A stretch of 64,000 bases of DNA, taken from positions 558,001-622,000 of the forward strand of contig JAXRKN010000032.1 of the NCBI GenBank assembly GCA_038502055.1, given 5' to 3'. The position numbers and the translations under genes were made by a program. Shown here in pieces: positions 1-11,642 of this stretch. This DNA comes from Tanytarsus gracilentus. Lineage: Eukaryota > Arthropoda > Insecta > Diptera > Chironomidae. Numbering within the stretch: position 1 is the stretch's first letter; each line of letters starts with the position of its first letter. The notes under the pieces are model-generated. The model was not told the origin of the DNA, made no database searches, and saw nothing but the letters and a program-made list of their open reading frames with translations.

Positions 1-859
1 TCAGTAACTTCATCGCCTGAGTCACTAACTGCTTTCAATTCAACTGCATCTTCGAGATTTGTTTCGACTTCGTATTTGTTTGATCGCACGTGACATGCAA
101 GAAATAGCATTTCACGAAAAAATGAAGAGCAGTTAACTTGCGTGTTTGCGTCTAAATGTTGTGTTCTTCGGAGCTCTCGAACAAATCTGTCACGCATTAC
201 TCTCCAGCGCTTCTGCAGTAATTCAACATTCCAGTTTGTCTTGCCAGATATTTCATCCCAAGCTTTTTTGCGTAGTGAATTTGATCGAAAATCGTCATTT
301 TTCTTATCATATAACACTGGTCTTTCTTTTACTAATTGAATTAATTCTAGTTCATCGAATGGACTTTTTGTAACTTGATTTGAAATCTCACAAAAAGAAT
401 CGTTAGATTTTGTAGATTTTGAATCAGCTTTTAAGCTCACAAAAGGTTGAAGAAATTTGAGTTTGTCATAAAAAATCCAATGACATTGAATTCCTTCGTT
501 CACCTCCTTCCGAAAAGAAACTGAATACTTTTCTCTCAGAACTTTCCATCTTTTCTGAATTAAATTCTCTAAAAAAAATATTTTAAATTCAACTTGTAAA
601 ATTAATTCCTTTAAAACTTACGATTGGCGATGCCTAATATTTCTGCTATTTGATTCCATGTCGTATATCGCAAAGCTAAATTTCTATAATCATTGGATTT
701 GGTATCGTAGAGAAATTTGAATTTGAACACCTCATTAATTAATTTTTCGTCATCAATTTGAGGAGCTAAAATGATTTATTTAAAATAGTTTATTATAATT
801 CACATGTGATGTGACACGTGTTGCTCACCTTCGCTCACCTTCATGCGAAATTTAATCAT
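1..859 (-). CDS. Tandem MADF-domain (Adf-1-like) DNA-binding protein, partial
   Basis: Three joined exons are visible on the minus strand: 859-829, 765-622 and 568-1. The frame stays open to the window edge, so the C-terminus is missing. Splice sites are GTGAGC/TTAG and GTAAGT/TTAG and the phases agree. The start is the ATG at 859-857. The protein carries two MADF domains in a row: one begins near EKLINEVFKFKFLYD and ends with QKRWKVLREKY; the second begins ELIQLVKERPVLYD and ends with QKRWRVMRDRF. MADF is a Myb/SANT-like three-helix fold used by insect transcription factors such as Adf-1, and family expansion is common in flies. Two MADF copies in one chain are less usual than one; a BESS motif may lie in the missing part. 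It is divergent from RNASEH2B with about 295 bp between the starts. The DNA target is unknown. Confidence 0.85.
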
Positions 860-1106
860 TTTTTTAAGGATAATTTAATTTTTGAAAACGCCAAAGAACG
901 TAAACACAAGCACAGCTAGGCAAGTTAAAATTGACGTTCTTGAAAAATTTAGATATTTGACATATATTTTTTCTGCACGGTTCTAATTGAAATAATTTTT
1001 TGCATCTGATGTCAATTTAAGCATAAAATATAAATATTTACAGAATAACTTAAAAAATTAACTAGTTTGCTTAAAAAAGTTTTTTAAAGCTATGCTGCGA
1101 ATATGT

Positions 1107-1126
1107 AAGTGAGAGAGAGAGAGAGA
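1107..1126. repeat. GA-rich tract upstream of RNASEH2B start
   Basis: GAGAGAGAGAGAGA in the presumed 5'UTR or promoter of RNASEH2B, in the gap shared with the MADF gene; could act as GAF site or be a plain microsatellite. Confidence 0.7.
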
Positions 1127-1154
1127 AAAAACGCGGGAAAAAAGTGTGAGAGAG

Positions 1155-2089
1155 ATGGCAAAGAAAACAACATCAGCAAAAATTAAAAATAGCTTAGTTA
1201 AAGTGTTTCTTCTCGATGGTGAGTAGTTTTTAATTAATTTAGATGCCCGATTAGACAAGTTTTTTTAAAATTTATTGCAGAGAAAGTTTTAGAACGCGAC
1301 GAAAATGAAATTTACAGAATATCAGCACCTCGCAAAGAAATGTTTATTCTTAAATCAAACGATGGCAGTATTTACGAAATTATTCAGATGAGCGAGAAGA
1401 ATCGATGCTTTTTCATTGATAACACAGTCAGCAGTAACGGAAAATTTTACGTGGCTTCAAAAATTGATCCTATTTTCATCTTCATTCAGCTTCTAGAAGA
1501 AAAATGTAAGAAAGTTGCACAACCGCTCGATCAATTGCTCGAAGGAAATCTCAGTTGCTTGAAAGATTACCTAAAGTTGAACCAAATGAAGATGATTGCA
1601 AATCAAAAGGGACCAGATGATCTTAAGGCATTTGTTTATGATGAAGAAAAGACATTTAAATGGCTCAAGATTAAATTCGCTCGTATTCAAGATTCTTTGC
1701 GGAAACTAAACATTATATCCGTTGGATCTACGTCGCTTAACTTTGTTGATTCATCTATAATAAAGAATGATGCTGAAAATGAGGATGAAATCGCTGCCAC
1801 TGCCTTAGGAATAATATCCGAGTACATCTCGTTGAGTCTCTATGAAAAACTCGATAACTTTTATGGGATTAGCGAAAAGTCGAAGGTACCGATAGCTCAA
1901 CAAAAAAGAAAATCCAACTCAAAAAGTAACAATGAGCCAGACAGCAAGAAAATTAAGTCAGAGCTCGAGGAAACGGTGAAAGAGAATTTTATCGCAAAGC
2001 CATCATCTAAGATTGTTGCAAAGAATGCCAAACTAGAAAAGGCTGCTAAAGGATCAAAGTCTATTAGTTCGTTTTTCACTAAAAAATAA
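1155..2089 (+). CDS. RNASEH2B: Ribonuclease H2 subunit B
   Basis: Exons 1155-1218 and 1281-2089 join in phase (GTGAGT...TTGCAG) to give 290 aa; the start ATG opens MAKKTTSAKIKN. The residues after FILKSNDGSIYEIIQMSEKNRCFFIDN match the triple-barrel core, and the region through LDQLLEGNLSCLKDYLKLNQMK matches the helical region of eukaryotic RNASEH2B. This non-catalytic subunit holds RNase H2 together for removal of ribonucleotides and RNA:DNA hybrids in the nucleus. The last residues, SKSISSFF, form a PCNA-binding (PIP) box with the paired Phe in place but Ser where the usual Gln stands, as in other RNASEH2B tails. A basic Lys/Ser-rich stretch precedes it and could be a nuclear localisation signal. 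The stop lies only 12 bp from the stop of the convergent N6AMT1 gene. Confidence 0.88.
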
Positions 2090-2101
2090 TGTGCACAATT
2101 A

Positions 2102-2836
2102 TTAGTCTTTATGATAAATTTTCAATACAAGCAAATGTTCACCACGAATTTTTCTATCTATTATTTGTTCCGATGAAAAGCCGTCAAACTCCAAACGTTT
2201 TCTCAACTCCGCCGGTCTATTTTCTTTAATTAACAAAAGGTAAAAGATTCCACGTGGGGTTAAAATGACTTTTAAATTTTTCAATAACCGATCAATGATT
2301 TCGCATCCATCCCGTCCACCGGCCCAACTCTTGATTAACATCTTTTCTCTCTTATCAAACTCCATTTCAGCTTCTTTATCATAAAATCTTTTTTGTTCAA
2401 GAACGTTAGAATTTTCATAGAAAGTGGGAACGTACGGAGGATTAAATATGAGTAAATCAACAGAATTGTTTTTAAATGCAGTCAACAGATCCATATTAAT
2501 GACCTCCACATTAACATTGTTAACGGCTCCGGTTTTTTTCGTCGCTCTACATGCATGCTCGTTTATGTCAATTGCAAAAAAACCATGGGATTGATAGTTG
2601 AGGTGTTTAGCGAGAGCACTGATAGCTATTCCCGAGCCTGAGCCGATTTCAACCGTGATTAAAGGTTTTTTAGCAAGCAGAAATGGTAGCTCGAGCTCAA
2701 GGGCATCCAGCAATAAAAATGAATCTTCAGCTGGCTCATAAATCTAAAAATAAATTTAATTATAAAGAGTGACATTAGTGGACATTTTAAATATTACATT
2801 GTCAAACGATAGATGTGAATAATGTGGTGTTTCCAT
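2102..2836 (-). CDS. N6AMT1: N6AMT1/HemK2-type eRF1 glutamine methyltransferase
   Basis: Exons 2836-2798 and 2743-2102 (intron GTAATA...TTTTAG) give 226 aa. The SAM-binding glycine loop EIGSGSG lies at about residues 45-51, and the catalytic NPPY motif, which holds the substrate glutamine or amide, at about 114-117. YEPAEDSFLLLDALE at the exon 2 start and the WAGGRDG and LIKENRP segments match human N6AMT1 closely. The family, with TRMT112 as partner, methylates the Gln of the GGQ loop of release factor eRF1 in the cytosol; other substrates have been proposed. Length is typical. The ATG sits 3 nt after the stop of Snapin on the same strand, so it is probably made from a shared transcript. The 3' end is convergent with RNASEH2B. 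Confidence 0.9.
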
Positions 2837-2839
2837 AAT

Positions 2840-3278
2840 TTAAGGATTGCTTAGAAGTTCAGTTGAAGATAATTTTTCGGAAGCAGATCGCAGCCTTTCT
2901 TGAGCTGATTGCAGTACATTCGAAACTACTGTAACTCTTGCTCGAATAGCATTAATTTTTTTCAAAGCGTCCTCGAAAGCTGTATTATCTTGTCTATTTT
3001 GTCTTAAGAGCTGATCCTTCACCACCGACGAGAGGATATCAAGTTGAGCATTTAAATTGAGCTGTATCAAACTAAAATATTATTTCATAAATTATTAATT
3101 TTTAATCAGTTGATAACTTTTTTATTTACACTGTCTGTTTGACTTTGGAATCGAGATTTTCGACAACTGGCGTAAAGAATCCCAAAAATCCGTCTGCTAA
3201 TAGCTCTCTAGTAGGATTTTCAACAAAATTTTCCGTGTTATCTTCAATTGAGTCAGAATTTTCTTCAGATTCACTCAT
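2840..3278 (-). CDS. Snapin: Snapin (BLOC-1 / SNARE-associated coiled-coil protein)
   Basis: Exons 3278-3130 and 3071-2840 (GTAAAT...TTTTAG) give 126 aa. The start chosen is ATG 3278, which opens MSESEENSDSIEDNTEN; a further in-frame ATG upstream at 3320 would add an unconserved extension. The conserved run TRELLADGFLGFFTPVVENLDSKV matches the Snapin N-terminal helix, and INAIRARVTVVSNVLQSAQERL matches the C-terminal coiled coil. Snapin is a small subunit of BLOC-1/BORC that acts in endosome-lysosome traffic and synaptic vesicle release. Its TAA stop is followed after 3 nt by the start of N6AMT1, suggesting one dicistronic mRNA. It is divergent from Myb, with about 485 bp between starts. Confidence 0.88.
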
Positions 3279-3763
3279 TGTTTTCTTTTTAAAAACTACT
3301 GATCTGAAAATAAGTTGCAAGATTTTTTAATTTTTAATATTTAAACTTTTTTATATTGCTTTTGTTAAATCAAATTTACACTCAAAATCTCAAACATCAA
3401 ATGATTAATAAATATATAAAATTAAATAATATTATTTTAATAAGTTTAATGATATAACTGCCAAAATTCAAAAGAGTTTGTGTTTGCGCGCGTGTGAGCA
3501 TCGTTTTTGAGAATACACTTTGAGAGGGGCACGCTATTTTTCTCACTTTTGAATATTTGAAATCCAACGATATTTAAAATTGAGGAAAACGCGAAAATTC
3601 AGTGGAAATTCGGTGTTAAATTACGTGAATTTGTGATATTATCAGAGACTAACCACTAAGGATTACGAAAAGTGCCAAGGATATCAGGAAAAAGTGGCAT
3701 AAAGTGTGAAATTTGGGGAAAAAAATTTAGCTTCTTCCTTGAGCATTTTTTTATATTGCTAGA
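3279..3763. promoter_or_regulatory. Divergent promoter region, Snapin/N6AMT1 and Myb
   Basis: AT-rich gap between head-to-head starts. The Myb-side 5'UTR appears to occupy roughly the last 200 bases (no splice site is needed before the ATG). No TATA box at a convincing distance was seen, as expected for housekeeping genes. Confidence 0.4.
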
Positions 3764-6700
3764 ATGGAACTATCAACAGTATCGGGCTATGATTTAAGGT
3801 AAATAAAAGCATAAATAGCCGACTGGATCTTAATTTTTATGTCAAATGCAATTGAAAGGCATGGAATAAATAGAAATTGATGCTCAGAAGATTAAATTAG
3901 GTTCAAAAAACATGAATTATGTGCTTTATGGAAGTCAAATTTTGATGATGCTCTCTAAATATTTGTGCTTAAAGCTTATAGAGCACAAAAATGAATTAAT
4001 GTTAAATATTCTAAACTATGTTCTTACGTAACTTAATCCATCAAACACATTGTTTAAGACATATATTTCAAAAAAATCAAATATTTATTAAAACTTACAT
4101 AAACACACATTGACAAATGATTTCTTTTAAAAAATTTACATAAAAGTTTTCCTCAGAAAGCAGAATTTTAATTTCAAGAGATCATTAAATAGATATGGAA
4201 GAGGTCCGAAAATCCGTCAAGTATGTCGAAGTAGGGAGAGAGCGGAACCATCAAGTTCTTTCATACATAAGTGTAGTACCTTGTATTAAAATTCCGACCC
4301 CTACATGTGTCTCTATGAGGCAAAAAATGATTACACATTAACTTTATATACATATATATGCTATATTCCGCTGGTAGCGATGTGGAAAAAATATTAGGGT
4401 GTGCAAGGAACAGCAGCGCGGTATAACATCTGCTTGAAAAATGATGTGTTTGTTCTCTTATGCTAACACGCATACATTCAAACACCATTTTCATGTATTT
4501 GTACGGATATATGGAGAGATCTCAAAGTGATATTTCTTCCTTTACCCGATGTAACCATCTCATAAAGACCCTCATAGAATTATCACTTTCTTTCTTCGCA
4601 TCTAAATTTAAGGTCTTTGATCTCGTCTCTTTTCAAACAATAAAAAATATAAGGGATGATTTTTAACTGTATGGCGAAATTAAAGCTATTCAACCTGTAA
4701 TAATTTTTTTGATGTACACAAGTTTATGTGCATGCATTTCACCCTAATTTTTATAATTACCTAGCTTTTTGGGACATGTTTTAACACGAATTTTTCATTT
4801 GAAAAAAATATATAGCCTCTACAATGAAGAAATGTCTGAGGAGGATGATATGTCGGCCGACATTACTGATTCAATGATTGGCGCAGATGGAGAGCGAAAA
4901 ATCATGAAGGGAGTCAAGTGGACAAAACACGAAGACAGTTTATTGAAATCCTTAGTTGAACAATATGGTGAGAAGTGGGATCTAATTTCCAAACAAATAC
5001 CCGATCGCTCAGATGTTCAGTGTCAACAGCGATGGACAAAGGTTGTAAATCCAGACCTCATCAAGGGACCATGGACAAAAGAAGAAGACGATAAAGTCAT
5101 TGAGCTCGTTGAGCGCTATGGGCCGAAAAAATGGACATTAATTGCACGTCACTTAAAAGGTCGCATTGGAAAGCAGTGTCGTGAAAGATGGCACAATCAT
5201 CTCAATCCATCGATTAAAAAGTCAGCATGGACCGAAGAGGAGGACAACATAATTTATCAGGCACACAAGCAGTGGGGCAATCAATGGGCTAAAATTGCCA
5301 AGCTTCTTCCGGGTCGTACAGACAATGCCATCAAGAACCATTGGAATTCGACAATGCGTCGAAAGTATGAAGGGGTGGCCGATCGTGTTGCACAGAAAAA
5401 GAAGGAACGCGAAGCACTCGAGGGTCCGGAAGATCCTGATGCTAAGAAAGAGAAACGCAGTTATCGCGTTATCAATAATAATCGTGCCGAAGACCGAAAT
5501 ATCCCCAATAGTTGGATATATCATGATGATTTGGGCCCAGTTACTCAGGAAATTGCAATAACAACCGATGAGGGGGACTTTATTGTTACACCAATTCCAA
5601 GCAAAGTAGATGCTGGATATAAATCACCAGCACAAAACTATTCAATTCGTGGAATCGACTACTTGAAGTCTCCATCGTCGTACAAGAACATTTACGATAA
5701 ACCCTATATCGTATCGCCGTTCAAAAACATCGAGAATATATTTAATGTTCGCAAGCCAATCAAAGTATCGAGCGATCAGCTTGCATCTGGTATTTTCAAG
5801 ACCGAAAATGTACCAAATATTTTGCGTAAACGAAAACGTGTTAGGGGCGAGGAGGAGATGTATGAAAACATGATAACTGGAGGCGTGCGTCCAATTAAGC
5901 CTGAAATTGAGCGCTTAAAAGGAACTCAGTCTCCTCCACCATCAGTAACCCCCATCAAACCGTTACCATTTTCTCCAAGCCAATTCCTAAACTCGCCAGC
6001 AAACAATTTACAGTTTGAAGGCGGCGTTTCGTCGAGTACACCAATGAAGAGCCATAGTGGTCAACAGCAAGACACAAGCCTTCTCTCGACTCCAATCGTT
6101 AAGGAATCTGCAAATCAGAAATTGGAAAAAGAATTTGACACAAAGACGCCGCTAAAGAACAAGGCAATTGCTGATTTAGCCTCTTCATCAGGCGTTACTC
6201 GAACACCGACACCCTTTAAAAATGCAATGGCTGAAGTTGGACGTCGTCGTGGATCGGAATTGTAAATTTAAACTAATTTAATTTTCTCTCACAACTAATA
6301 TAATTTAATTTCCTTAGATATGTTCCGCCGAGTCCGAATCGTCTTGACGAAGACATCAGTGAGATCATGCAAAAAGAAGAATCAGATAATGACTCTCAAA
6401 CTGGCGATGAAGCAAAAGAAAATGAGCGACCGGCCAAGCGAATTCGTACAGAAGATGCCTGGGATGCAGAGATGAATTATCTTGCTGAGACTCCGGTAAG
6501 ATTTAGATACTCTCAGGAAAAATTAAAATTTACAACTTATTATCATTTTTACAGAGCAAAACCCTTGCATCTGATTCCGGTGTAATTTTTTCGCCGCCGA
6601 GCATCATGCGAGACGCTTTGGATGACTCTGAATTATATTTGAACGATGACGAAGATGGAATTGTGTTTAAACGACGAAATCAAGAGCCAGCAACGAAGGT

Positions 6701-6883
6701 AATTGGTAATTAATTTTTTTTACAATAAATAATGATTTTTGTTTAAAGGTTCTTGATCCAAAGTGGGAAAAGTACGCTTGTGGGCAAACTAAAGATCAGA
6801 TCTACATGACTCATTTGGCACGTATGACATTGAAGAAAACCACATTGCAGCCACGTTCCCTTAACTTTTACTCTAGCAATTAA
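3764..6883 (+). CDS. Myb: Myb transcription factor (three-repeat, B-Myb type)
   Basis: Five exons: 3764-3798, 4816-6261, 6318-6495, 6555-6698, 6749-6883; 645 aa, all phases agree. A short 12-residue first exon (MELSTVSGYDL) is separated by a 1-kb intron. Three SANT/Myb repeats lie at about residues 46-91, 97-142 and 149-193, with the regularly spaced tryptophans (KWTKHED, GPWTKEEDD, SAWTEEEDN) and the recognition-helix segments GRIGKQCRERWHNHL and GRTDNAIKNHW. The C-terminal conserved block (DPKWEKYACGQTKDQIYMT) is the region by which animal B-Myb docks on the MuvB/DREAM complex. Flies have one such gene, needed for G2/M genes, replication control and chorion amplification. Several S/T-P sites (e.g. 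TPIKP, SPPP, FSPSQ) fit CDK regulation. The gene ends convergent with PNO1. Confidence 0.95.
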
Positions 6884-7574
6884 GTAATACTAATGTTAAG
6901 TTGACAAGGTATCTTTTCATTAATTGAGCAAAAAAAACTACAAGAAAGTTGAATGAGAACGTTTATAGTACTTTAATCGAAGAATTGTAAAAAAAAGTTA
7001 AAAACGAATTATCTTAAGCGAGTTTTCCAAAAAAAAATCTTTACACATATTTATTCTTTGTCGACGAGTTGAAAAGAAATTTTTACGCTTTAAATAAGCT
7101 CCATCAAGAAAGAGTATAAATGAATCCAATGATTAAATTTCTTTAAGTGCATATAATTTCTTTCATTTCCTACTAATATATAATACACAAACAACCTTAA
7201 AAATAAAAATAGGCCATATAGATTCTTCAAAAAGAAAGAATTTTCTACACATATAATTTTACTATTCTATTTCATTACCAATTTTGAATTGAATATATGT
7301 ATTTTTATAATTTCTGTACATCTTCCTTCTTAAAGTCAGCGGAAAATATATATAAATTTATGTAAAGATCATAAGCTGAAATTTGTAATGTTAAATTTCT
7401 TGGGTTTTAGGAGTTTTTTTTATAAATTTAATTTTTTAGTTTGTGATAGACTTCTCTCTTTATTATGAATTCCCAAATAATTATGTATGATTCCATAAAT
7501 GATTTTTTTTGTGTACAAAAAGAGAAAATTTCAATAAAATTTCAATAAACAATTATCTCACATTTTTTAGCGTT
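6884..7574. other. Convergent 3' region between Myb and PNO1
   Basis: Very AT-rich untranslated sequence with several AATAAA-type signals (for example near 7530-7550). No ORF, RNA gene or repeat that I can support. Confidence 0.5.
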
Positions 7575-8275
7575 TTAAATTCCTTCCGATAATTTTGACG
7601 CGACAGAGCGCAAGTTTCCATAAACTTTATTTGCAGGTGAACCAAGAATTAAATTACTAACAGCACGTTTTGCCAATTGAATGTTTTTATAACTGCCCAA
7701 GATGTGAACTTTGGTATCTGCAAGCACTATACGAGTCTTTGTAACATTTTCAATAGTAAATTTAGTTCTGCCTCCCTTTCCCGCGAGTCTTCCAACAGCT
7801 CTGCTCAGATGGTCGCCACGCAGGGTCTTAACATCCTTAACTTCAAATGATTCTACAAAGAGATCCTCTAATCGTAGCAGTGCCAATGCGTCTTCGACCT
7901 CAAAACCCAGCACAAATGCTCGAACAAAATCAGCAGATTTCTGGAGACTCGAATCATTGCTGTCACTGCTTTGATCTGGCTGTCTTATCTCAACTTGTTT
8001 AGTTTTTATATTGTATCTTATTTGAAGTTTAAGTTGTTCCACAATCGGTGTAAAAATTTTCATCCAGTTATCTTTGAGCGGTGTCACTCTACAATTAATT
8101 TAAAATTATTCCTATCAAGCAGAAAAAAATATACTAACCTATGAATTGGAACTGTTATTTTTCGGACATTTGAGAGTTTTTGCTTTTTAACACCACCCTC
8201 ACTCGGTGCCGATTTTGATGCTGTTCGCTTTCGGGTTATTTCAGGAGCTGCTTGACTTTCCATTTCCACATCCAT
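7575..8275 (-). CDS. PNO1: PNO1/Dim2 ribosome assembly factor (KH domains)
   Basis: Exons 8275-8139 and 8088-7575 give 216 aa. A charged N-terminal tail (TRKRTASKSAPSEGGVKKQK) is followed by TPLKDNWMKIFTPIVEQL, a degenerate KH fold, and the canonical KH region GRLAGKGGRTKFTIENVTKTRIVLAD with the GKGG loop. It is near-identical in motif order to human PNO1. PNO1 binds the 3' end of 18S pre-rRNA in pre-40S particles and positions the endonuclease NOB1, acting in the nucleolus and then the cytoplasm. Length is typical for insects. Divergent from licorne with 380 bp between starts. No oddity in key residues. Confidence 0.95.
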
Positions 8276-8655
8276 TTTATTTTAATTTTCTCGTTTTGTT
8301 TTTAATTTATAAAAAAAATTAAAATGAGTAAATGTAACTTCAGGAAAAGGGAGAAAAATTGTACAAGGGGGATTTTAGAGAAGCAAAATGCGAGGAAGCA
8401 GAAAAAAATAAGAGAGCGAGCATAGAATTTAAGAGAGTCGAAAGAAAAATATATAAATTTAAAAATTAAATTGTGAAAAGTTTAAAATTAGTAACTTCCT
8501 ATTAAAGTGGTCGATAAATGAATGTAATTATTTAGAGAATCGTTTGCAATTAAAGCGTTTCGCCCACTTTCATTAAAGAGAAAAAGTTTTTCATTTCCGA
8601 GAAAATTTTGTGAAAAAAATAACTCGATATTTAAGCATCATTATTTTGGTAAAAT
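8276..8655. promoter_or_regulatory. Divergent promoter region, PNO1 and licorne
   Basis: A 380-bp AT-rich, A-rich gap between two starts in opposite directions; both 5'UTRs must lie here. No TATA box or clear factor site stands out. Confidence 0.4.
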
Positions 8656-9783
8656 ATGTCCTCCAAGAAACCCCGTCCAGGACTAACCATTATCAAGCCA
8701 AGTCCAGATGTTCCTTTACCTCCTCGGAACTTGGATAAAAAAGCGACCATCACGATTGAGGATAAGACTTTTGAGGTAGAAGCAGATGATCTCGAGAAAG
8801 TCGCTGACTTGGGTCGAGGAGCTTATGGAGTTGTCGAGAAAATGCGTCATGTAAAAACAGGAACAGTTATGGCTGTAAAACGAATCACTGCTACAGTTAA
8901 TACGCAGGAACAGAAGCGATTATTAATGGATTTGGATATTTCTATGCGATCAAGTGATTGTTCCTATACCGTTCACTTTTATGGCGCTCTATTTCGTGAA
9001 GGCGATGTGTGGATTTGCATGGAAGTGATGGAGTGTAGCTTGGACAAATTTTATCCAATCGTTTTTGCCAATAGTCAAGTAATGCCTGAAGGTAAGCATC
9101 CAATGAGTTATTTTTTACTTTATTTAAAATTTTCTATTTTATCCTCAGATATTCTGGGTAAAATTGCCGTAGCAGTAGTAAATGCACTGCACTATCTTCA
9201 CTCGAAATTGCAAGTGATTCATCGGGACGTTAAGCCATCAAATATCCTTATCAATAGAAAGGGAGAAGTTAAAATGTGCGACTTTGGTATATCCGGCTAT
9301 TTGGTTGATAGTGTCGCAAAAACTATCGATGCTGGATGCAAACCTTATATGGTGAATATTACATTTAATAATGTTATATAATTATGTATTTAATAATATT
9401 AAATAAACCTTTTTTATCTGCTTTAGGCACCGGAGCGAATAGATCCTGTTGGCAGTGGACAGTCCAACTATGATATAAAATCTGACGTGTGGTCGTTGGG
9501 AATTAGTTTTATCGAAATGGCAACGGGAAAATTTCCTTACGCCACATGGAAGACGCCATTTGAGCAGTTGAAACAAGTCGTCAACGAGGAATCGCCAAAA
9601 TTGCCATCACAAGTCTTTACCAAAAAATTTGAGAATTTTGTTAATATTTGCCTGCAAAAGCAAGTCTCCCTACGACCCAACTATGAACAACTTCTTACCA
9701 ATGACTTTATTGTTGAGCACACAATTAAAAATACAGACGTAGCGAAATTTGTTGAAGATGTTTTGGCGCTAGTTCCGCAGTGA
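8656..9783 (+). CDS. lic: MAP kinase kinase 3/6, licorne (p38 activator)
   Basis: Exons 8656-9091, 9149-9351 and 9427-9783 give 331 aa. The N-terminal KKPRPGLTI is a MAPK-docking (D) motif of the MKK3/6 kind. Kinase landmarks: glycine loop GRGAYGVVEKM (about 53-63), catalytic Lys in AVKRI (K75), HRDVKPSN with D172, DFG at 190-192, and the activation loop DSVAKT with phospho-acceptors S200 and T204, the same as in human MKK6. Licorne phosphorylates p38 kinases in stress, immunity and oogenesis signalling in the cytoplasm. Upstream kinases (ASK1, MEKK1, TAK1) phosphorylate S200/T204. Intron 1 reads through in frame and intron 2 holds an in-frame stop, so unspliced reads would mislead. Convergent with SUMO. 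Confidence 0.95.
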
Positions 9784-10371
9784 AGAGGAGAGAATGAATG
9801 TAAAGAGAGTACAATGTACATAGTCGTGCGATCATCATAATATCGTTTTTTACAAACGCATCAAAAATTACTTAAGAATTAATTTACCCAGTTGATTTTC
9901 GATTCACATTTTTTTTTTCCCTAATATAATTTAGTTTGCATATATATAATAATAATATTATCATTAAAACGCGCTTTACAAATAAATTTGAAAAAGAAAA
10001 ATTGTTGATTAACGAGAAACAAAATATTCGTAATAAAAGTTGTTCAAAAAAAATCTAAATAAAAATTCATTGACATGTTGAATTTACTCTTACTCATATC
10101 TTTATTTCTTAATCAAATTGAGGAAAAAAAATGAAAAAATATAAATCAGTTATTTCTAAGTTTATGAATGATCAAAGGATTTTTCTTTTTTATGTTGGGT
10201 GTAGCTTTAGATAAAAAGGATACGATTTTCAGGAGAGAAATACATCAATTTTAGCGTGGGATATAGCTTATGTTTTTTTTTGAATTACATCCTTAAATTA
10301 TTTGTTTAATTTAATAATAAGTTGAATTTTATCAGCTTCCTTTTGTCGTCTCCTTGTCAACCAATACCTCC
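9784..10371. other. Convergent 3' region between licorne and SUMO
   Basis: AT-rich untranslated sequence with several AATAAA signals (near 9980 and 10055). Nothing else supported. Confidence 0.5.
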
Positions 10372-11236
10372 TTAATTTATACGACCTCCTGTTTGCTGCT
10401 GATAGACTTCAATTGTGTCGCCTTCCTCCATCTCCAAGGAAGTTGGTGTGTCATTCTCGTTTATTGGTGAGCCATCAAAACGGAATCGTACAACTTGCAT
10501 TGATAATCCCTAGAAATAAATTCAAAATTTAATATCAACTTTATATAGCCGATGTATGTACTTACAGCTCGATCACAATAAGCGTTCATGAGCTTTCGTA
10601 AGGGAGTGTGACGCTTAATTTTGAATTGTACCACTGCATTGTCTTGACCCAATACTTTCAAGTTGATGTGCTCAGACTCGGAACTCTTATCCTGAAAAGT
10701 TGAAAGAATCCGTCAATTTGAAAAGACATGAGAACTTAACCTAGAAATTTATGCACTCATACATAGACAAAATGGCACACACAAACACAATATTCTCTCG
10801 TAAGTACGAGGAAAATTCAACCCAAGCAGCAGTGCCAAGATCCAGTAAGTGACGCATGGCCTTTTCCAGAATTATGAAAGTCATTATTCACTTGGAAAGT
10901 TTTTATTAAAGAATTGACTTTAAAACCAGAAAATTGTTTGTTTTGATAACTAAAATTGACTGGCTGATATTTTTTACCGATTTAAGCGACACATTTTTAG
11001 ATTCTAGCGATGTAAAAAAAATTATTTTCTTGCACTGAGCTTTCTAAATTGGGAGGAATTACAACAAAGTTCTTAATTAGGCATATTATGGCTCAAAATT
11101 AAATACTAAGCTATGGGATATTCTCGGAAGCCATGTCACTTTTTTCGGCGTCGTGAAATTTTCAAACTTTTCTATTTCTCACTAATTTTTCACTATTTGC
11201 AGCAAATATTTCACTCACCTTCTTTTCATCGGACAT
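10372..11236 (-). CDS. smt3: SUMO (smt3), small ubiquitin-like modifier
   Basis: Exons 11236-11219, 10691-10566 and 10509-10372 give 93 aa. The first exon encodes only MSDEKK. The ubiquitin fold reads ESEHINLKVLGQDNAVVQFKI, then TPLRKLMNAYC, then the C-terminal part of the fold ending QQQTGG, followed by the short tail RIN. The Gly-Gly (residues 89-90) becomes the conjugation end after SUMO protease (Ulp) removes the tail. No internal PsiKxE site is obvious at the N-terminus, fitting the SUMO2/3-like single SUMO of flies. It is attached to nuclear targets by UBC9, which is also encoded here (36892-37640). Intron 1 is about 530 bp, the others short. Confidence 0.95.
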
Positions 11237-11642
11237 TCTTTGATCTTTTTATGCTACTTTTCGCTTGGTAAATATGTTAAATTCTTCAAACTTCTTGAAA
11301 AACTGAATTTTTCGACGAGAGCGGTTTTTTTGGTGCGAAATTTTTTGCGTCAATTTTTAAAGCGAAGCAAACTATAGAATTTTAAATTTCTCGAGACCGT
11401 TACGATTTTAGCATCTTCTTTTTTATGTAATCGAAAAGTTACAAGTCCCTCCGAAATTTCATCAAAGGTGAGTTTTTTTATTTCTCTTTTTAATGCATAT
11501 TTTGGTTTTCTCAAAGGATTATTTTGCAATATCCTTTAATTAATGGAAACCATTAATCGATTGCAAGTAAAAGTTACAACAAACATGTGCGTATTGAGCT
11601 TAAAAATTAAAATCTAAAAAGTTATATTCATTTTAAGATTTT
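11237..11642. promoter_or_regulatory. Divergent promoter region, SUMO and the microprotein/ND-MNLL transcript
   Basis: About 406 bp. A likely 5'UTR exon of the plus-strand transcript ends at a GTGAGT near 11467 and rejoins at a TTTTAAG acceptor just before the ATG at 11643. No TATA element recognised. Confidence 0.45.
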
